A program made the translations under genes and the position numbers. This document shows, in pieces, positions 39,818 through 49,916 of a DNA stretch of 51,356 nt (within the stretch, counting starts at the first letter, position 1; each line of letters opens with the position of its first letter). The notes under the pieces were generated by a model. The model had not been told where the DNA came from. It saw nothing but the letters and a program-made list of their open reading frames with translations, and searched no databases. This DNA is from Nitrospira sp. (GTDB taxonomy: Bacteria; Nitrospirota; Nitrospiria; Nitrospirales; Nitrospiraceae). The stretch spans positions 54,122 to 105,477 of the forward strand of contig SWDH01000038.1 in the NCBI GenBank assembly GCA_005116945.1, read 5' to 3'.

Positions 39818-40378
39818 ATGAAACTTCATAAAGGTTCACACGATGCGACGGGGTTACGGTTTGGAATTGTCGTCGCGCGGTTTAACAAGTTCGTCACGAG
39901 CAAACTGCTGAGCTCCTGCGTCGACGGCTTGATTGCACAGAGGGTGAAGGCTGACGACATCGAAGCGGTGCGGGTGCCAGGGGCCTTTGAGATTCCTTTG
40001 GTGGCTCGGACGATGGCACGGACGAAGCGGTTTGATGCGATCATTTGTCTGGGGGCTGTCATTCAAGGAGATACACCGCATTTCGATTACATCAGCGCAG
40101 AAGCCAGTCGCGGGATTGGGCAGGCGGCGCTGGATGCCGACGTACCGATCATCTTCGGCGTGCTCACGACGCATACGATCGCACAGGCGATCGAACGGTC
40201 TGATCCGGCTAAGTTCAACCGAGGAGGAGAGGCCGCCAAGTCTGCAATCGAAATGGCAACGGTCATGCGTCTTTTGCGGGTGGCCGAGGGAGTTCCGCCG
40301 AGCGTGACGCGTGACGCGTTAAACGTAAAACGTAAAACATCAGATAAGATACGGGCGCCGCGAAAGCGGAAAGCCTAG
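39818..40378 (+). CDS. ribH: Lumazine synthase
   Basis: A 186-residue enzyme of riboflavin synthesis. Marks: [41 protein letters not shown] and the catalytic His in that motif; [14 protein letters not shown]. The normal core ends near residue 158. The last ~28 residues ([19 protein letters not shown] and a basic end) are encoded by short direct repeats (GTGACGC, ACGTAAA) and look like a recent addition. It ends two bases before nusB. Confidence 0.94.
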   Translation: MKLHKGSHDATGLRFGIVVARFNKFVTSKLLSSCVDGLIAQRVKADDIEAVRVPGAFEIPLVARTMARTKRFDAIICLGAVIQGDTPHFDYISAEASRGIGQAALDADVPIIFGVLTTHTIAQAIERSDPAKFNRGGEAAKSAIEMATVMRLLRVAEGVPPSVTRDALNVKRKTSDKIRAPRKRKA

Positions 40379-40380
40379 CT

Positions 40381-40833
40381 ATGGGCTCACGCCATCACGC
40401 GAGGGAGCGAGCACTCCAAATTCTGTTTCAGTATGACATTCATGGCAAACCGGGCCTCTGGCTGGATCTGTTCTGGAAGGAAAACGAGTCCACGGATGAG
40501 GTGAAGGCCTTCGCTGAGCGGCTCGTAGCCGGAGTGTTGGAAAAGAAAAAAGAGTTGGATGCCCTCATCGGGAAATATGCGACGAATTGGAAAGTTAGCC
40601 GTATGCCGATTGTGGACCGTAATATCTTGCGTGCCGGCGCCTATGAATTGCTGTGGATGGATGATGTGCCGGCCAAGGTGACAGTGAATGAAGCCATCGA
40701 ATTAGCGAAAAGTTTTGGCGACGACGATGCGTCGAAATTTGTCAACGGCATTCTGGATCAAATCTTGGGCAAGGAATTGACGCTAGCCATTAAAAGACGT
40801 GAGGTGTCAGGCGTAAAGGGTGAGGAAAAATGA
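40381..40833 (+). CDS. nusB: Transcription antitermination factor NusB
   Basis: A 150-residue all-helical RNA-binding protein acting with NusE/S10 on boxA of rRNA operons. Marks: [57 protein letters not shown] and NGILDQI. The ribH-nusB arrangement is common. The C-terminal dozen residues ([13 protein letters not shown]) again derive from repeat-like GAGGTGTCAGGCGTAAAGGG sequence. Confidence 0.94.
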   Translation: MGSRHHARERALQILFQYDIHGKPGLWLDLFWKENESTDEVKAFAERLVAGVLEKKKELDALIGKYATNWKVSRMPIVDRNILRAGAYELLWMDDVPAKVTVNEAIELAKSFGDDDASKFVNGILDQILGKELTLAIKRREVSGVKGEEK

Positions 40834-40881
40834 ACAGGCCCATTCACACTCAACACTCAATACTCAGCACTTCGGATTGCC

Positions 40882-42210
40882 ATGATCGATAGATACACCC
40901 GTTCCAGGATGAAAGCCATCTGGGAATTGAAACGGAAGTACGAGATCTGGCTCGCCGTCGAACTGGCTGCCTGTGCAGCATTCGAACGGGCGGGACAGGT
41001 CCCTCGCGGCACCGCGGCTCGTATCGGGAAGAAGGCCACCATCGATGTGAAGCGCATCGCCAGAATCGAGAAGGTGACGAAACACGATGTCATTGCCTTT
41101 CTCGAATCGTTGGTGGAATCAGTGGGGCCGGAGCATCGGTTCCTCCATATGGGACTGACCTCATCGGATATCGTCGACACCTCCTTGGCCGTGCAGATGA
41201 CGGAGGCGCTCGACCTCATTCTCGATGATCTTGACGAGCTGATCGCTGTGTTGAAGCGGCAGGCGCTGAAGTACAAACATACGGTGATGGTTGGCCGCTC
41301 GCACGGCATTCATGGCGAACCGATTTCGTTCGGCTTCAAGTTGGCTATTTGGTACGAAGAAGCCTGTCGGCACCGGGAGCGGCTGGGGCACGTTCGGCAG
41401 GAAATTGCCGTGGGGAAGCTTTCGGGTGCCATGGGGACGTTCGCACATCAAGGGCCTGAAGTGGAAGAATACGTCTGTGCCAAGCTAGGTCTCACGCCGG
41501 ACCCCGTCTCGAATCAAATCGTGCAGCGAGATCGCCATGCCTCCTATGCCTCGGCGCTGGCATTGTTAGCTGCGAGCATTGAAAAGTTTGCGACGGAGAT
41601 TCGCCATCTACAACGGACTGAGGTGCTCGAAGCGGAGGAGTATTTCTCAGAAGGGCAGAAAGGGTCCTCGGCCATGCCGCACAAGCGGAACCCGATCGCT
41701 TCAGAGAATCTCTGTGGGCTGGCGCGTGTCGTGCGAAGTAATAGTCTTGCGGCGATGGAGAACGTCGCGCTGTGGCACGAGCGCGACATCAGTCATTCGT
41801 CCGTCGAGCGCGTGATTATGCCGGACAGTACGATCCTCATCGATTATATGTTGGCGCGGATCACCGACGTCATCAAGCATTTGGTGGTCTACCCCGACAA
41901 TATGAAACGTAACCTCGACCTCACCGGGGGATTGGTCTATTCGCAACGGCTGCTGTTGCGGCTCATTGAGAAGGGTGCGCAGCGCAAGGAATCGTATGAA
42001 GCGGTTCAAAGCAATGCCATGGCTTCATGGAAAGGGGTGGGGCCATTGCAAGAGTTAGTCGGCAAAGATCCTTTTGTCGCGAAACATCTCACGGCAGCAG
42101 AGATAAAATCCTGTTTCGACCCGAAATATTATTTGCGCCATATTGATAAGATTTATCACCGGGTGTTCGGATCGGGAGCCCGGAAATCAGGGAAGGGGAG
42201 AACACGATGA
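40882..42210 (+). CDS. purB: Adenylosuccinate lyase
   Basis: A 442-residue fumarase-superfamily enzyme catalysing two purine steps. The signature SSAMPHKRNPIASENLCGLA is complete. Catalytic histidines are expected in MGLTSSDIVDTSLAVQM and VGRSHGIHGEPISFG. Starts MIDRYTRSRMKAIWE. It overlaps the chlorite dismutase start by four bases (ATGA). First gene of the purine block. Confidence 0.96.
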   Translation: MIDRYTRSRMKAIWELKRKYEIWLAVELAACAAFERAGQVPRGTAARIGKKATIDVKRIARIEKVTKHDVIAFLESLVESVGPEHRFLHMGLTSSDIVDTSLAVQMTEALDLILDDLDELIAVLKRQALKYKHTVMVGRSHGIHGEPISFGFKLAIWYEEACRHRERLGHVRQEIAVGKLSGAMGTFAHQGPEVEEYVCAKLGLTPDPVSNQIVQRDRHASYASALALLAASIEKFATEIRHLQRTEVLEAEEYFSEGQKGSSAMPHKRNPIASENLCGLARVVRSNSLAAMENVALWHERDISHSSVERVIMPDSTILIDYMLARITDVIKHLVVYPDNMKRNLDLTGGLVYSQRLLLRLIEKGAQRKESYEAVQSNAMASWKGVGPLQELVGKDPFVAKHLTAAEIKSCFDPKYYLRHIDKIYHRVFGSGARKSGKGRTR

Positions 42211-43001
42211 AACGATTGATTTCTGTGTGTATGACTCTTGTTGTACTGATTCTTTGGTTGATAACGGTTCCGGCCGTTAAGGCCGCTGACCGCGATAAGC
42301 TTCTCAGCGAACCTGGCGTCTATGGCACCTTCGCCTCCTATAGCCTCGATGAGGCGTGGGGGAAGCAGGATCAAGCAGTTCGCATCGCGCAATTGACCAT
42401 TCTAAAGGGAGTGGTTGAGCAGCATCGAGAGAAACTGGCGATCGATGTCTATCTTCTTCGCGGACTATCCGATCATGCGGACCTACTCTTTCGTGTTCAC
42501 GCAAGTGAGTTGCGTGAGACCCAACAATTTCTTCTGGATCTTCAAGGCAGCCTCTTTGGCAAGCACCTGACCGGCAGCACAATATTTTCTGGCCTGACGA
42601 AAAAGGCCAACTATGTTGCTGGTATGTCGGATAATATTAAAGCAGAGCTAAAGGTATTAAGCGAGCCTGGGCCAAAACCCTACGTGATCGTGATCCCCAT
42701 CCGGAAGGATGCGGACTGGTGGTCTCTGTCGCAAGAACAGCGTGGAGCGATGATGCAAGAGCATACCGAAGCCGCGTTGCCCTATAGCAAGACGGTGAAG
42801 CGAAAGCTGTATCATGCGACCGGCCTCGACGATCTGGATTTCATCACCTATTTCGAAACATCGCGGCTGGAGGACTTTCAAAGCTTGATTCTGGCATTGG
42901 AGAAGGTGAAGGAGTTCCGGCATAATCGACGCTTCGGTCATCCGACGTTGCTGGGAACGGTCAGATCCTTGGACGAGATCATCGAGGTGTTGGCTCAGTA
43001 A
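42207..43001 (+). CDS. cld: Chlorite dismutase, Nitrospira type
   Basis: A 264-residue haem enzyme splitting chlorite to chloride and O2. The signal peptide ends VKA at residue 26, so it is periplasmic. Proximal His186 (MQEHTEAALPY) and distal Arg199 (KTVKRKLYH) become His160 and Arg173 in the mature protein, the numbering I recall for the Nitrospira defluvii enzyme. Further matches to it are LLRGLSDHADLLFRVHA and KVKEFRHNRRFGHPTLLGT. The start overlaps purB (ATGA), so it is translationally coupled to purine synthesis, which is odd for a periplasmic detoxification enzyme. Confidence 0.96.
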   Translation: MKRLISVCMTLVVLILWLITVPAVKAADRDKLLSEPGVYGTFASYSLDEAWGKQDQAVRIAQLTILKGVVEQHREKLAIDVYLLRGLSDHADLLFRVHASELRETQQFLLDLQGSLFGKHLTGSTIFSGLTKKANYVAGMSDNIKAELKVLSEPGPKPYVIVIPIRKDADWWSLSQEQRGAMMQEHTEAALPYSKTVKRKLYHATGLDDLDFITYFETSRLEDFQSLILALEKVKEFRHNRRFGHPTLLGTVRSLDEIIEVLAQ

Positions 43002-43027
43002 TTATGATTGTGGTTCGAGGCTAACCT

Positions 43028-43732
43028 ATGCCCACAGGCGCACTACTCTACGAAGGTAAGGCCAAGCAGGTCTTTGCGACGGATAAGCCGGACCAGGTCG
43101 TCCAGTATTTCAAGGACGATGCGACGGCGTTCAACGCGCAGAAGCGCGGTATCATCGTTGAAAAAGGCGTCATCAACAATAAAGTGTCCGAGCGGCTCTT
43201 TCAGTTGCTGGAACAGGCCGGTGTGCCGACACATTTTATCGAGCGCCTCAGTGACCGAGAACTGCTCACGAAGAAGGTCACGATTGTCCCGGTCGAGGTC
43301 GTGGTTCGCAATGTGGTGGCAGGCAGCTTGGCAAAGCGTTTGGGCTTGAAAGAGGGCGATCCGATCGAGCCGGCCATTGTGGAGTGGTACTACAAGAACG
43401 ATGCCCTGGGCGATCCCTTGATTGCCGATGAGCATATTCGCTTGATGAAGCTGGCGACGCCGGAACAGATGACGGAGATCAAAAGGCTCGCGTTGAAAGT
43501 CAACAGTCTGTTGCACCCGTTCTTCGGTGAACGACAGATGATCCTTGTCGATTTCAAATTGGAGTTTGGGCTGCACAACGGCCAGCTGATCCTGGCCGAT
43601 GAGATTTCACCAGACACCTGCCGATTCTGGGACCAGACGACGAAGGAGTCGATGGATAAGGATCGGTTCAGGAAGGATTTGGGGAAGATTGAAGAGGCGT
43701 ATCAGGAAGTGCTGAAAAGGGTGTGCGGATGA
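43028..43732 (+). CDS. purC: SAICAR synthetase
   Basis: A 234-residue enzyme adding aspartate to CAIR. Marks: LYEGKAKQVFATDKPDQVVQ, VEVVVRNVVAGSLAKRLG, LVDFKLEFGLHNGQLILADE and ISPDTCRFWD. Standard length, start ATG 43028. Followed by a repeat block and a small membrane-protein gene before purS. Confidence 0.96.
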   Translation: MPTGALLYEGKAKQVFATDKPDQVVQYFKDDATAFNAQKRGIIVEKGVINNKVSERLFQLLEQAGVPTHFIERLSDRELLTKKVTIVPVEVVVRNVVAGSLAKRLGLKEGDPIEPAIVEWYYKNDALGDPLIADEHIRLMKLATPEQMTEIKRLALKVNSLLHPFFGERQMILVDFKLEFGLHNGQLILADEISPDTCRFWDQTTKESMDKDRFRKDLGKIEEAYQEVLKRVCG

Positions 43733-43736
43733 GGGG

Positions 43737-43860
43737 ATGGTGGGGCCGTCCTCTTTGCTCGCGCAATGCGCGGCCTGGGAAGGCCCTCGTTGGACGCGCG
43801 CAGTCGAGGACAACCCCACCATTCTCTCGGGAGTTTCCAAATCTTTCCTTTATGGGAGGG
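43737..43860. repeat. GC-rich repeat between purC and the small membrane-protein gene
   Basis: CGCGGCCTGGGAAGGCCCTC followed by GTTGGACGCGCGCAGTC is the inverse of a block near 34436-34480. Flanking ATGGTGGGGCCGTCCTC (43738) and GAGGACAACCCCACCAT (about 43805) are imperfect inverses, so the element folds as a large hairpin. Confidence 0.6.
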
Positions 43861-43886
43861 AGGCGGGAAGTGAAGAGAGGAGAATT

Positions 43887-44111
43887 GTGAAGGGGTTTCG
43901 GGGATGGTTCCTGAATTATGGGTTGGTCTTATCCATTTTGGTCTCCACGGCGTTGGTGGCTGTACTGGCCTATCGCATAGAAGGCTCGCGCTGGCGTTGG
44001 CCGATGGTGGCGCTGGCTCTGGCCGGGGTCGGGACGGCTGCGGGGGTTTTATGGATCAGGAGATACATCGATAGGCAGCCCAAAGCATCTGATCAGGAGA
44101 ATACACAGTGA
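43887..44111 (+). CDS. Small two-span membrane protein, unknown function
   Basis: A 74-residue protein from GTG 43887, with GAGGAG just upstream. Two hydrophobic spans are visible, LVLSILVSTALVAVLAYRI and WPMVALALAGVGTAAGVLWI, then a short polar tail. The frame is open further upstream through the repeat, but that part reads as repeat sequence. Its stop overlaps the GTG start of purS, so it is translated in the purine operon. I do not recognise a family. Confidence 0.6.
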   Translation: MKGFRGWFLNYGLVLSILVSTALVAVLAYRIEGSRWRWPMVALALAGVGTAAGVLWIRRYIDRQPKASDQENTQ

Positions 44112-44350
44112 AAGCCAAGATTTATGTGACATTGAAGCAGGGGATCCTCGACCCGCAGGGGAAGGCCATCGAGCATGCGCTCGATTCTCTGGGGTTCAAG
44201 AATGCGGGCAATGTGCGGGTCGGAAAGTATATGGAAGTGGACCTCGAAGAGAAAGATAAGGTCAAGGCCGAGGCTGAGGTTAAGCAGATGTGTGAGAAGC
44301 TCTTGGCGAACACGATCGTTGAAGAATATCGGTACGAGCTCACGGCGTAA
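44108..44350 (+). CDS. purS: FGAM synthase subunit PurS
   Basis: An 80-residue small subunit of the three-part formylglycinamidine ribonucleotide synthase. Typical sequence: [56 protein letters not shown] start overlapping the previous stop. Links PurQ and PurL. Confidence 0.94.
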   Translation: MKAKIYVTLKQGILDPQGKAIEHALDSLGFKNAGNVRVGKYMEVDLEEKDKVKAEAEVKQMCEKLLANTIVEEYRYELTA

Positions 44351-44373
44351 ACTGTGAAACGAGTAGGCTACGG

Positions 44374-45099
44374 ATGCTGAAAATTGGTGTTGTCATTTTC
44401 CCTGGTAGTAATTGCGATCACGACTGCCAGCATATCTTTAAAAATGTGCTGGGACAATATGTGGAGATGATCTGGCACAAGGAGACCTTGCTTGCAGGGC
44501 TGGATGCGATCGTCCTGCCGGGCGGGTTTTCCTACGGCGATTATTTGCGGACTGGCGCCATCGCGCGCTTCTCGCCGGTGATGGGGGCGGTGAAGGGGTT
44601 TGCGAAGAAGGGTGGGCTGGTGCTCGGCATCTGCAACGGATTTCAGATTTTGCTCGAAGCAGGGTTGCTACCAGGGGCCATGCTCCGGAACAAGTCGCTG
44701 CATTTCATCTGCAAGGATGTGTCGATGAAGGTTGAAAATGCAGCCACCTCATTTACCAGCGCCTATGAGTCTGGCCAGGTGCTCAAGATTCCGATCGCCC
44801 ATGCAGACGGGAACTACTACACCGATCCGGTCACGCTTGCGTCAATGCAGGCGAATGCGCAGATCGTACTCCGCTATTGCACGCCGGAGGGCAAGGTGAC
44901 CCCGGACGCGAATCCAAACGGCTCACTCGACAACATTGCCGGGATCATTAATGCCGAAGGCAACGTGCTCGGCATGATGCCGCATCCAGAGCGCTGCGCG
45001 GAAGCGGTATTGGGCAATGACGACGGAAAGCAGATTTTCCTCTCGATGCTGGAGTCGCTCAAGGGGAATAAGAAGCAGCTCAAGATGATCCCTGCATGA
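44374..45099 (+). CDS. purQ: FGAM synthase glutaminase subunit PurQ
   Basis: A 241-residue class I glutamine amidotransferase. Marks: [33 protein letters not shown], the nucleophile Cys in [18 protein letters not shown], and the catalytic His/Glu in [14 protein letters not shown]. Supplies ammonia to PurL. Confidence 0.96.
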   Translation: MLKIGVVIFPGSNCDHDCQHIFKNVLGQYVEMIWHKETLLAGLDAIVLPGGFSYGDYLRTGAIARFSPVMGAVKGFAKKGGLVLGICNGFQILLEAGLLPGAMLRNKSLHFICKDVSMKVENAATSFTSAYESGQVLKIPIAHADGNYYTDPVTLASMQANAQIVLRYCTPEGKVTPDANPNGSLDNIAGIINAEGNVLGMMPHPERCAEAVLGNDDGKQIFLSMLESLKGNKKQLKMIPA

Positions 45100-45117
45100 G
45101 GACGTGAAGCCTTCAAT

Positions 45118-47370
45118 ATGAGACCGATAAGCCCGCTCATGACCAAAGATCTCATCGCGCAGCATAATTTGACGGACGATGAGTATAAGAAGATCGTTGA
45201 GATACTCGGAAGGGAACCGAATATCACTGAGCTGGGTATGTTCTCGGTGATGTGGTCAGAGCATTGCTCCTATAAGAGTTCTCGCGTGCACCTTAAAAAA
45301 TTGCCCACGACGGGGCCTCGGGTGGTTCAGGGGCCGGGGGAAAATGCCGGCGCGGTGGATATTGGTGACGGCCTTTGCGCGGTCTTCAAAATGGAGTCGC
45401 ATAATCACCCTTCGTTCATCGAGCCCTATCAAGGTGCGGCGACTGGGGTAGGCGGGATTCTGCGCGACATCTTTACAATGGGGGCGCGCCCGATTGCCTT
45501 GCTTGATGCGTTGCGGTTTGGTGGGCTCGATCATGCGAAGAACCGGCATCTGGTCAAGGGTGTCGTGTCGGGCATTGCGGGGTACGGCAACTGCATGGGT
45601 GTGCCTACGGTCGGGGGCGAAATCGTCTTCAACGATATCTATTCGCAGAATCCGCTTGTGAACGTGTTTTGCCTCGGCATTGCGCACAAGGACAAGATCT
45701 TTCTTGGAACGGCAGCTGGGGTCGGTAATCCCGTCATCTATTTTGGCTCGAAGACGGGCCGTGACGGAATTCATGGTGCGACGATGGCCTCCGATTCCTT
45801 TGACGACCAGTCGGAGCAGAAGCGGCCTACCGTGCAGGTGGGCGATCCCTTTACCGAGAAGCTGTTGCTGGAAGCCTGTCTTGAACTGATGGCGGGAGAT
45901 TTGCTCGTTGGCATTCAGGATATGGGGGCAGCAGGGTTGACTAGTTCGTCCTGTGAAATGGCGTCGCGTGCCGGTAACGGAATCGACCTGGACTTGACAG
46001 ATGTGCCTCGGCGTGAGCCGGGCATGACACCTTATGAATTGATGCTATCTGAATCGCAAGAACGCATGTTGATGGTGGCGCAGGCGGGTAAGGAAGAGGA
46101 GTGCATCAGAATCTGTAAGAAATGGGATCTTGATGTGGCGGTGGTGGGGCGGGTCACGGGCGATGGCATTCTCAGGGTGAAAGATCAGGGCCAGGTGGTG
46201 GCAGAGATTCCGGCGAAGTCGCTGGCCGATGATGGCCCACGCTATGAGCGGCCCTACTCGCCGCCGGGTTATCAGGACATGCTGACCAACTTGAACTACG
46301 ATGCGCTACCCGATGTAAAGGATGCGAGTGCGGCGCTGTTGTCCCTGTTGGAGTCGCCGACGATTGCGAGTAAACGCTGGGTCTACGAACAGTACGACCA
46401 TATGGTGCGGACCAACACGATGGTCCGGCCAGGTTCCGATGCTGCGGTGGTTCGGATCAAGGGGACGAATAAAGCCCTTGCGATGACGGTGGATTGTAAT
46501 AGCCGCTATTGCTTGCTGCATCCGTATGAAGGGGCTCGTCTTGCGGTGGCCGAGGCGGCGCGGAATCTGGTCTGCTCCGGTGCGGAGCCGATCGGGCTGA
46601 CGGATTGCTTGAACTTCGGCAACCCTGAACGTCCTGAAGTCATGTGGCAGTTTGTGTTGGCGATCGAGGGGATGAAGGATGCCTGTGAGTATTTCAAGAT
46701 TCCTATCGTCAGTGGTAACGTAAGTTTCTACAATGAGACGAACGGTCTCTCGATTTATCCCACCCCGATGTTAGGGATGGTGGGTCTGATCGAGTCAGCT
46801 GATAAGACGATGACCCAGTGGTTCAAGCAGAACGGCGACGTGATTCTTCTCTTAGGTAAGACGAAAGAAGACCTGGGTGGTAGCGAGTACCTGAAAGTGC
46901 ACCATCATCGAGAACAGGGATCCCCACCGTTACTGAGCGTAGAGGCAGAGAAGATGCTTCATGATTTTATGCTGAAAGTAATACATGATGGATCTGTTCA
47001 ATCAGCTCATGATTGCTCGGATGGTGGGCTCTCTATCGCATTGGCTGAATGTTGTATTTCTGCCCCGGACACTAGGCGAGGGGCTGTGATAAAGTTGGGT
47101 CTCGATACCTTGCGGCTGGATGCCCTCCTGTTCGGTGAGAGCCAATCGCGGGTCATTCTTTCGGTAAAGCCAGGAATGGTGGACAGGGTATTAAATAGCG
47201 CTTGGGACTCAGGTATTCCAGCAACCAAAATCGGGGCTGTAGGAGGAGACCGTTTCGTTATCGATGTGGAGGAGGGGCAATGGAGCGAAGGTTGCCACAT
47301 CGATCTCCCTGTTGATCAACTGTACGACCGATGGGCTTTTTCGATTGAACGCACCCTGAACGGGACGTGA
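45118..47370 (+). CDS. purL: FGAM synthase large subunit PurL
   Basis: A 750-residue ATP-dependent subunit of the small (three-part) type. Marks: [58 protein letters not shown], and in the second half [20 protein letters not shown] and [18 protein letters not shown]. Start 45118 or 45139 ([16 protein letters not shown]); the second is nearer to family length. Confidence 0.96.
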   Translation: MRPISPLMTKDLIAQHNLTDDEYKKIVEILGREPNITELGMFSVMWSEHCSYKSSRVHLKKLPTTGPRVVQGPGENAGAVDIGDGLCAVFKMESHNHPSFIEPYQGAATGVGGILRDIFTMGARPIALLDALRFGGLDHAKNRHLVKGVVSGIAGYGNCMGVPTVGGEIVFNDIYSQNPLVNVFCLGIAHKDKIFLGTAAGVGNPVIYFGSKTGRDGIHGATMASDSFDDQSEQKRPTVQVGDPFTEKLLLEACLELMAGDLLVGIQDMGAAGLTSSSCEMASRAGNGIDLDLTDVPRREPGMTPYELMLSESQERMLMVAQAGKEEECIRICKKWDLDVAVVGRVTGDGILRVKDQGQVVAEIPAKSLADDGPRYERPYSPPGYQDMLTNLNYDALPDVKDASAALLSLLESPTIASKRWVYEQYDHMVRTNTMVRPGSDAAVVRIKGTNKALAMTVDCNSRYCLLHPYEGARLAVAEAARNLVCSGAEPIGLTDCLNFGNPERPEVMWQFVLAIEGMKDACEYFKIPIVSGNVSFYNETNGLSIYPTPMLGMVGLIESADKTMTQWFKQNGDVILLLGKTKEDLGGSEYLKVHHHREQGSPPLLSVEAEKMLHDFMLKVIHDGSVQSAHDCSDGGLSIALAECCISAPDTRRGAVIKLGLDTLRLDALLFGESQSRVILSVKPGMVDRVLNSAWDSGIPATKIGAVGGDRFVIDVEEGQWSEGCHIDLPVDQLYDRWAFSIERTLNGT

Positions 47371-47413
47371 GGGGTTAGGCGTCAGGGGTGAAGGGTTAAA
47401 GGTAAACGGGATT

Positions 47414-48886
47414 ATGAGTCAGAACCGAGAATTGCCTTCAATTACCTCACGCCTTACGCATCACCCCTTACCGCTGATCACTCCCGACAAGTTTCACGAC
47501 GAATGCGCTGTCTTCGGCATTTACGGCCACAAGGAAGCGGCAAATCTCGCCTATCTGGGCTTGTATGCCCTGCAGCATCGCGGACAGGAAGCTTCCGGCA
47601 TTGTCTCAGGCGATGGCGAGCAGTTTTATATTCATAAGGGGAAGGGGCTTGTCGCGGACATCTACAATACCAAGGCGCTCGATCAATTGATCGGTTCGAT
47701 GGCGATCGGTCACAATCGCTACTCGACGGCTGGAGGGAATGACCTCAAGAACGTTCAGCCGTTCTCGGTCAATTTTGCGCTTGGGAACCTGGCGCTTGCC
47801 CATAACGGCAATCTCATCAATGCCCAAGTGTTGCGGCACGAGCTCGAGGCCTACGGCGCGATCTTTCAATCCAGTTCCGACAGCGAAGTCATCATCCATC
47901 TGATCGCCCATTCACGGGCCGATACGTTGCTGGCCCGCATCATCGACGCATTGAGCCAAGTGCGCGGAGCCTTTTCGATCGTCTTGCAGACGGACGAGGG
48001 GGTTATTGCAGTACGAGACCCTCATGGATTCCGGCCTCTCTGCCTTGGCCGTTTGGGCGACACCTACCTCGTGGCGTCGGAAACGTGCGCGTTCGATCTG
48101 CTCGGAGCTGAAGTGGTCCGTGAGATCGAACCAGGCGAGTTAGTTCTGCTGAACGACAAGGGTGTGACGAGTCATAAGCCGTTTGCTCCTGCCAGTCCGG
48201 CCATGTGTGTATTCGAGTATGTCTATTTTTCCAGACCGGACAGCAAGATCTTCGGAGCCAATGCGGTGTATGGCACGCGTAAGGCCTTGGGGAGGCAACT
48301 AGCGAGGGAATCGTCGGTGCCGGCGGATATCGTCATTCCGGTACCGGACTCTGGGGTGCCTGCTTCGCTTGGCTATGCCGAAGGAGCGGGGATTCCATTT
48401 GAACTTGGGCTGATTCGAAATCACTATGTCGGCCGCACCTTCATCGAACCGGAACAATCGATCCGCCACTTTGGCGTAAAAGTGAAGCTCAATGCTGTGC
48501 CTGAGGTGCTGGAGGGAAAGCGTGTTGTCGTAGTCGATGATTCGCTAGTGCGGGGTACGACGAGCCGTAAAATTGTGAAGATGCTTCGTAATGCCGGAGC
48601 CAAAGAAGTGCATATGCGCATCAGTTCGCCGCCGATTATCTCGCCCTGTTTCTACGGTATCGATACGCCTACTAAGAAAGAACTCATTGCCTCCAGTCAC
48701 ACGACCGAAGAGATTCGGAAGTACATCACGGCAGATAGCCTTGCCTACTTGAGTCTCGATGGCATGCTAAACGCCTCTCCTGGTAGACCTGACCAGTATT
48801 GCAACGCCTGCTTTACCGAACGCTACCCCATTCCTCTGACCCGCGCTGAGGAATGGCAGCTTGGCCTCTTCGAACCATCTCCCTAG
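47414..48886 (+). CDS. purF: Amidophosphoribosyltransferase
   Basis: A 490-residue first enzyme of purine synthesis. Cys31 in [13 protein letters not shown] should be the N-terminal nucleophile after removal of a 30-residue propeptide. Other marks are [44 protein letters not shown] and the PRPP loop [17 protein letters not shown]. The propeptide is longer than usual, and part of it (LTHHPLP region) is encoded by sequence inverse to the repeat between purL and purF (about 47372-47402). A start nearer the cysteine is not available as ATG. Last gene of the block. Confidence 0.95.
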   Translation: MSQNRELPSITSRLTHHPLPLITPDKFHDECAVFGIYGHKEAANLAYLGLYALQHRGQEASGIVSGDGEQFYIHKGKGLVADIYNTKALDQLIGSMAIGHNRYSTAGGNDLKNVQPFSVNFALGNLALAHNGNLINAQVLRHELEAYGAIFQSSSDSEVIIHLIAHSRADTLLARIIDALSQVRGAFSIVLQTDEGVIAVRDPHGFRPLCLGRLGDTYLVASETCAFDLLGAEVVREIEPGELVLLNDKGVTSHKPFAPASPAMCVFEYVYFSRPDSKIFGANAVYGTRKALGRQLARESSVPADIVIPVPDSGVPASLGYAEGAGIPFELGLIRNHYVGRTFIEPEQSIRHFGVKVKLNAVPEVLEGKRVVVVDDSLVRGTTSRKIVKMLRNAGAKEVHMRISSPPIISPCFYGIDTPTKKELIASSHTTEEIRKYITADSLAYLSLDGMLNASPGRPDQYCNACFTERYPIPLTRAEEWQLGLFEPSP

Positions 48887-49376
48887 CCCTCAAACGCAAA
48901 CTCTTCTATCCACGGTGCCCATACGTAGAGTCGTAAGTTCCCTCCGTTAAGGAAACACCTCCAAGGAGAACGTTTGACCGACGAGTTCAAGCACAATTAG
49001 AGCTAGCACGCAAGGTTTACATTGTTCAGAAATGTGCCGCACGCTGTTTTCTGCTTGTCCCCTCAAAGTACGGCTATTCAAATAGCACTAGTTCTGATAC
49101 CGTCACAAACAGTTACCATTGGTATCCTAGGCTAGAATAAGTAGAAATGCTTTGCGCATCCAACCTCGATGCGAAACACCGGTGACGCCTCACGTTCTGA
49201 GCCAACAACGTTGATTTCCCCTGGCAGAGCCAGGGACAAATGGGCAAAAGCAGTTCGTCATGAGCGTTGTGAGTCAAGCTTTCAGTCCGACCTCTCATTA
49301 GTCTTATTGTTGAGAGAGATGGATCGGAGAACATAATTCTGCCGCGTGGAGCAAATAGAAAACCATCAGATCACGG
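48887..49376. other. Gene-free gap before the RiPP cassettes
   Basis: About 490 bases with no gene I can support. The only structures I see are GATACC (49097-49102) against GGTATC (49122-49127), and a few short inverted repeats. No clear promoter. Base composition is visibly less GC-rich than the flanking purine genes. Confidence 0.4.
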
Positions 49377-49517
49377 AAGAAGGACCCATGTTGGACCCCT
49401 CTACAAGCAACCCCACCTTCAATCACCTCAGACTATCCCATCGATCGTACGATACTTGACCGAACCATCCTCCGACCCAGCCCCGATGTCCAAGGCACGA
49501 GCCTGGAGGGCGAGACA

Positions 49518-49730
49518 GTGTTGTTGGACCTCAGTACCGGGCGTTATTACACCTTGAACCAATTGGGCAGTGTTATTTGGGAGCATTGTACCGGCCACGG
49601 CACAATCAGCGAGATCCATGCGGTCCTGTGCGACCGCTTTGATGTCGCCCCTGAGCGGGCCCTAGACGATCTCGTCGCCCTGGTCAACCATCTGATCCAG
49701 GAGGGGCTACTTCAACAGGAAAGGAGGTGA
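49518..49730 (+). CDS. PqqD-like RiPP recognition protein, cassette 1, apparent 5' frameshift
   Basis: The intact part is a PqqD/B1-type RiPP recognition element: VLLDLSTGRYYTLNQLGSVI, WEHCTGHGTISEIHAVLCDR, LVNHLIQEGLLQQERR. Homology to cassette 2 extends upstream in the same frame to about 49440 (IDRTILDRTILRPSPDVQGT), but no ATG exists in that frame after the stop at 49356. A good start, ATG 49388 with AGAAGGA ahead of it, lies in another frame that ends at 49457-49459. The natural gene is therefore probably 49388-49730 with a one-base indel near 49435, or a sequencing error. As written, translation could begin only at a non-ATG codon such as GTG 49518. Its last codons carry the AAAGGAGGTGA ribosome-binding site of the precursor gene. 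Confidence 0.7.
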   Translation: MLLDLSTGRYYTLNQLGSVIWEHCTGHGTISEIHAVLCDRFDVAPERALDDLVALVNHLIQEGLLQQERR

Positions 49731-49736
49731 GCAAGC

Positions 49737-49865
49737 ATGAACACAGCGAAGAAAGAATCATATGTGCAGCCAGCGCTTGAGAGGCACGAACTGTTGCGGG
49801 ACATCACTGCGCAAAGTTCGGGCAATAACAATTGCAATGGTTCGGAAAAGCGTTGCGAGGATTAA
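49737..49865 (+). CDS. RiPP precursor peptide, cassette 1
   Basis: A 42-residue peptide gene with a near-perfect ribosome-binding site, AGGAGG, nine bases upstream. The leader at residues 9-25 is YVQPALERHELLRDITA, which keeps the lasso-type register (Tyr, Pro at +3, Leu at +5, Thr at +15). The presumed core is QSSGNNNCNGSEKRCED, with two cysteines (residues 33 and 40). Unlike classical lasso cores it starts with Gln if cut two residues after Thr, and has no acidic residue at core position 7-9. A terminator follows. It is paired with the recognition protein directly upstream. Confidence 0.8.
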   Translation: MNTAKKESYVQPALERHELLRDITAQSSGNNNCNGSEKRCED

Positions 49866-49877
49866 GTAAGCTAAGGG

Positions 49878-49916
49878 GGCTGGCCGGTTCACAGAGATCG
49901 GCCAGCCTTTCTTTTT
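49878..49916 (+). terminator. Intrinsic terminator of cassette 1
   Basis: GGCTGGCCG (49878-49886) and CGGCCAGCC (49899-49907) form a 9-bp stem followed by TTTCTTTTT. It ends the cassette 13 bases after the precursor stop. The same stem sequence recurs after precursor 2. Confidence 0.85.

Noticed and set aside
49113-49334. Possible 73-codon minus-strand gene in the gap before the RiPP cassettes
   Set aside because: No ribosome-binding site, no family resemblance, and composition typical of chance reading.
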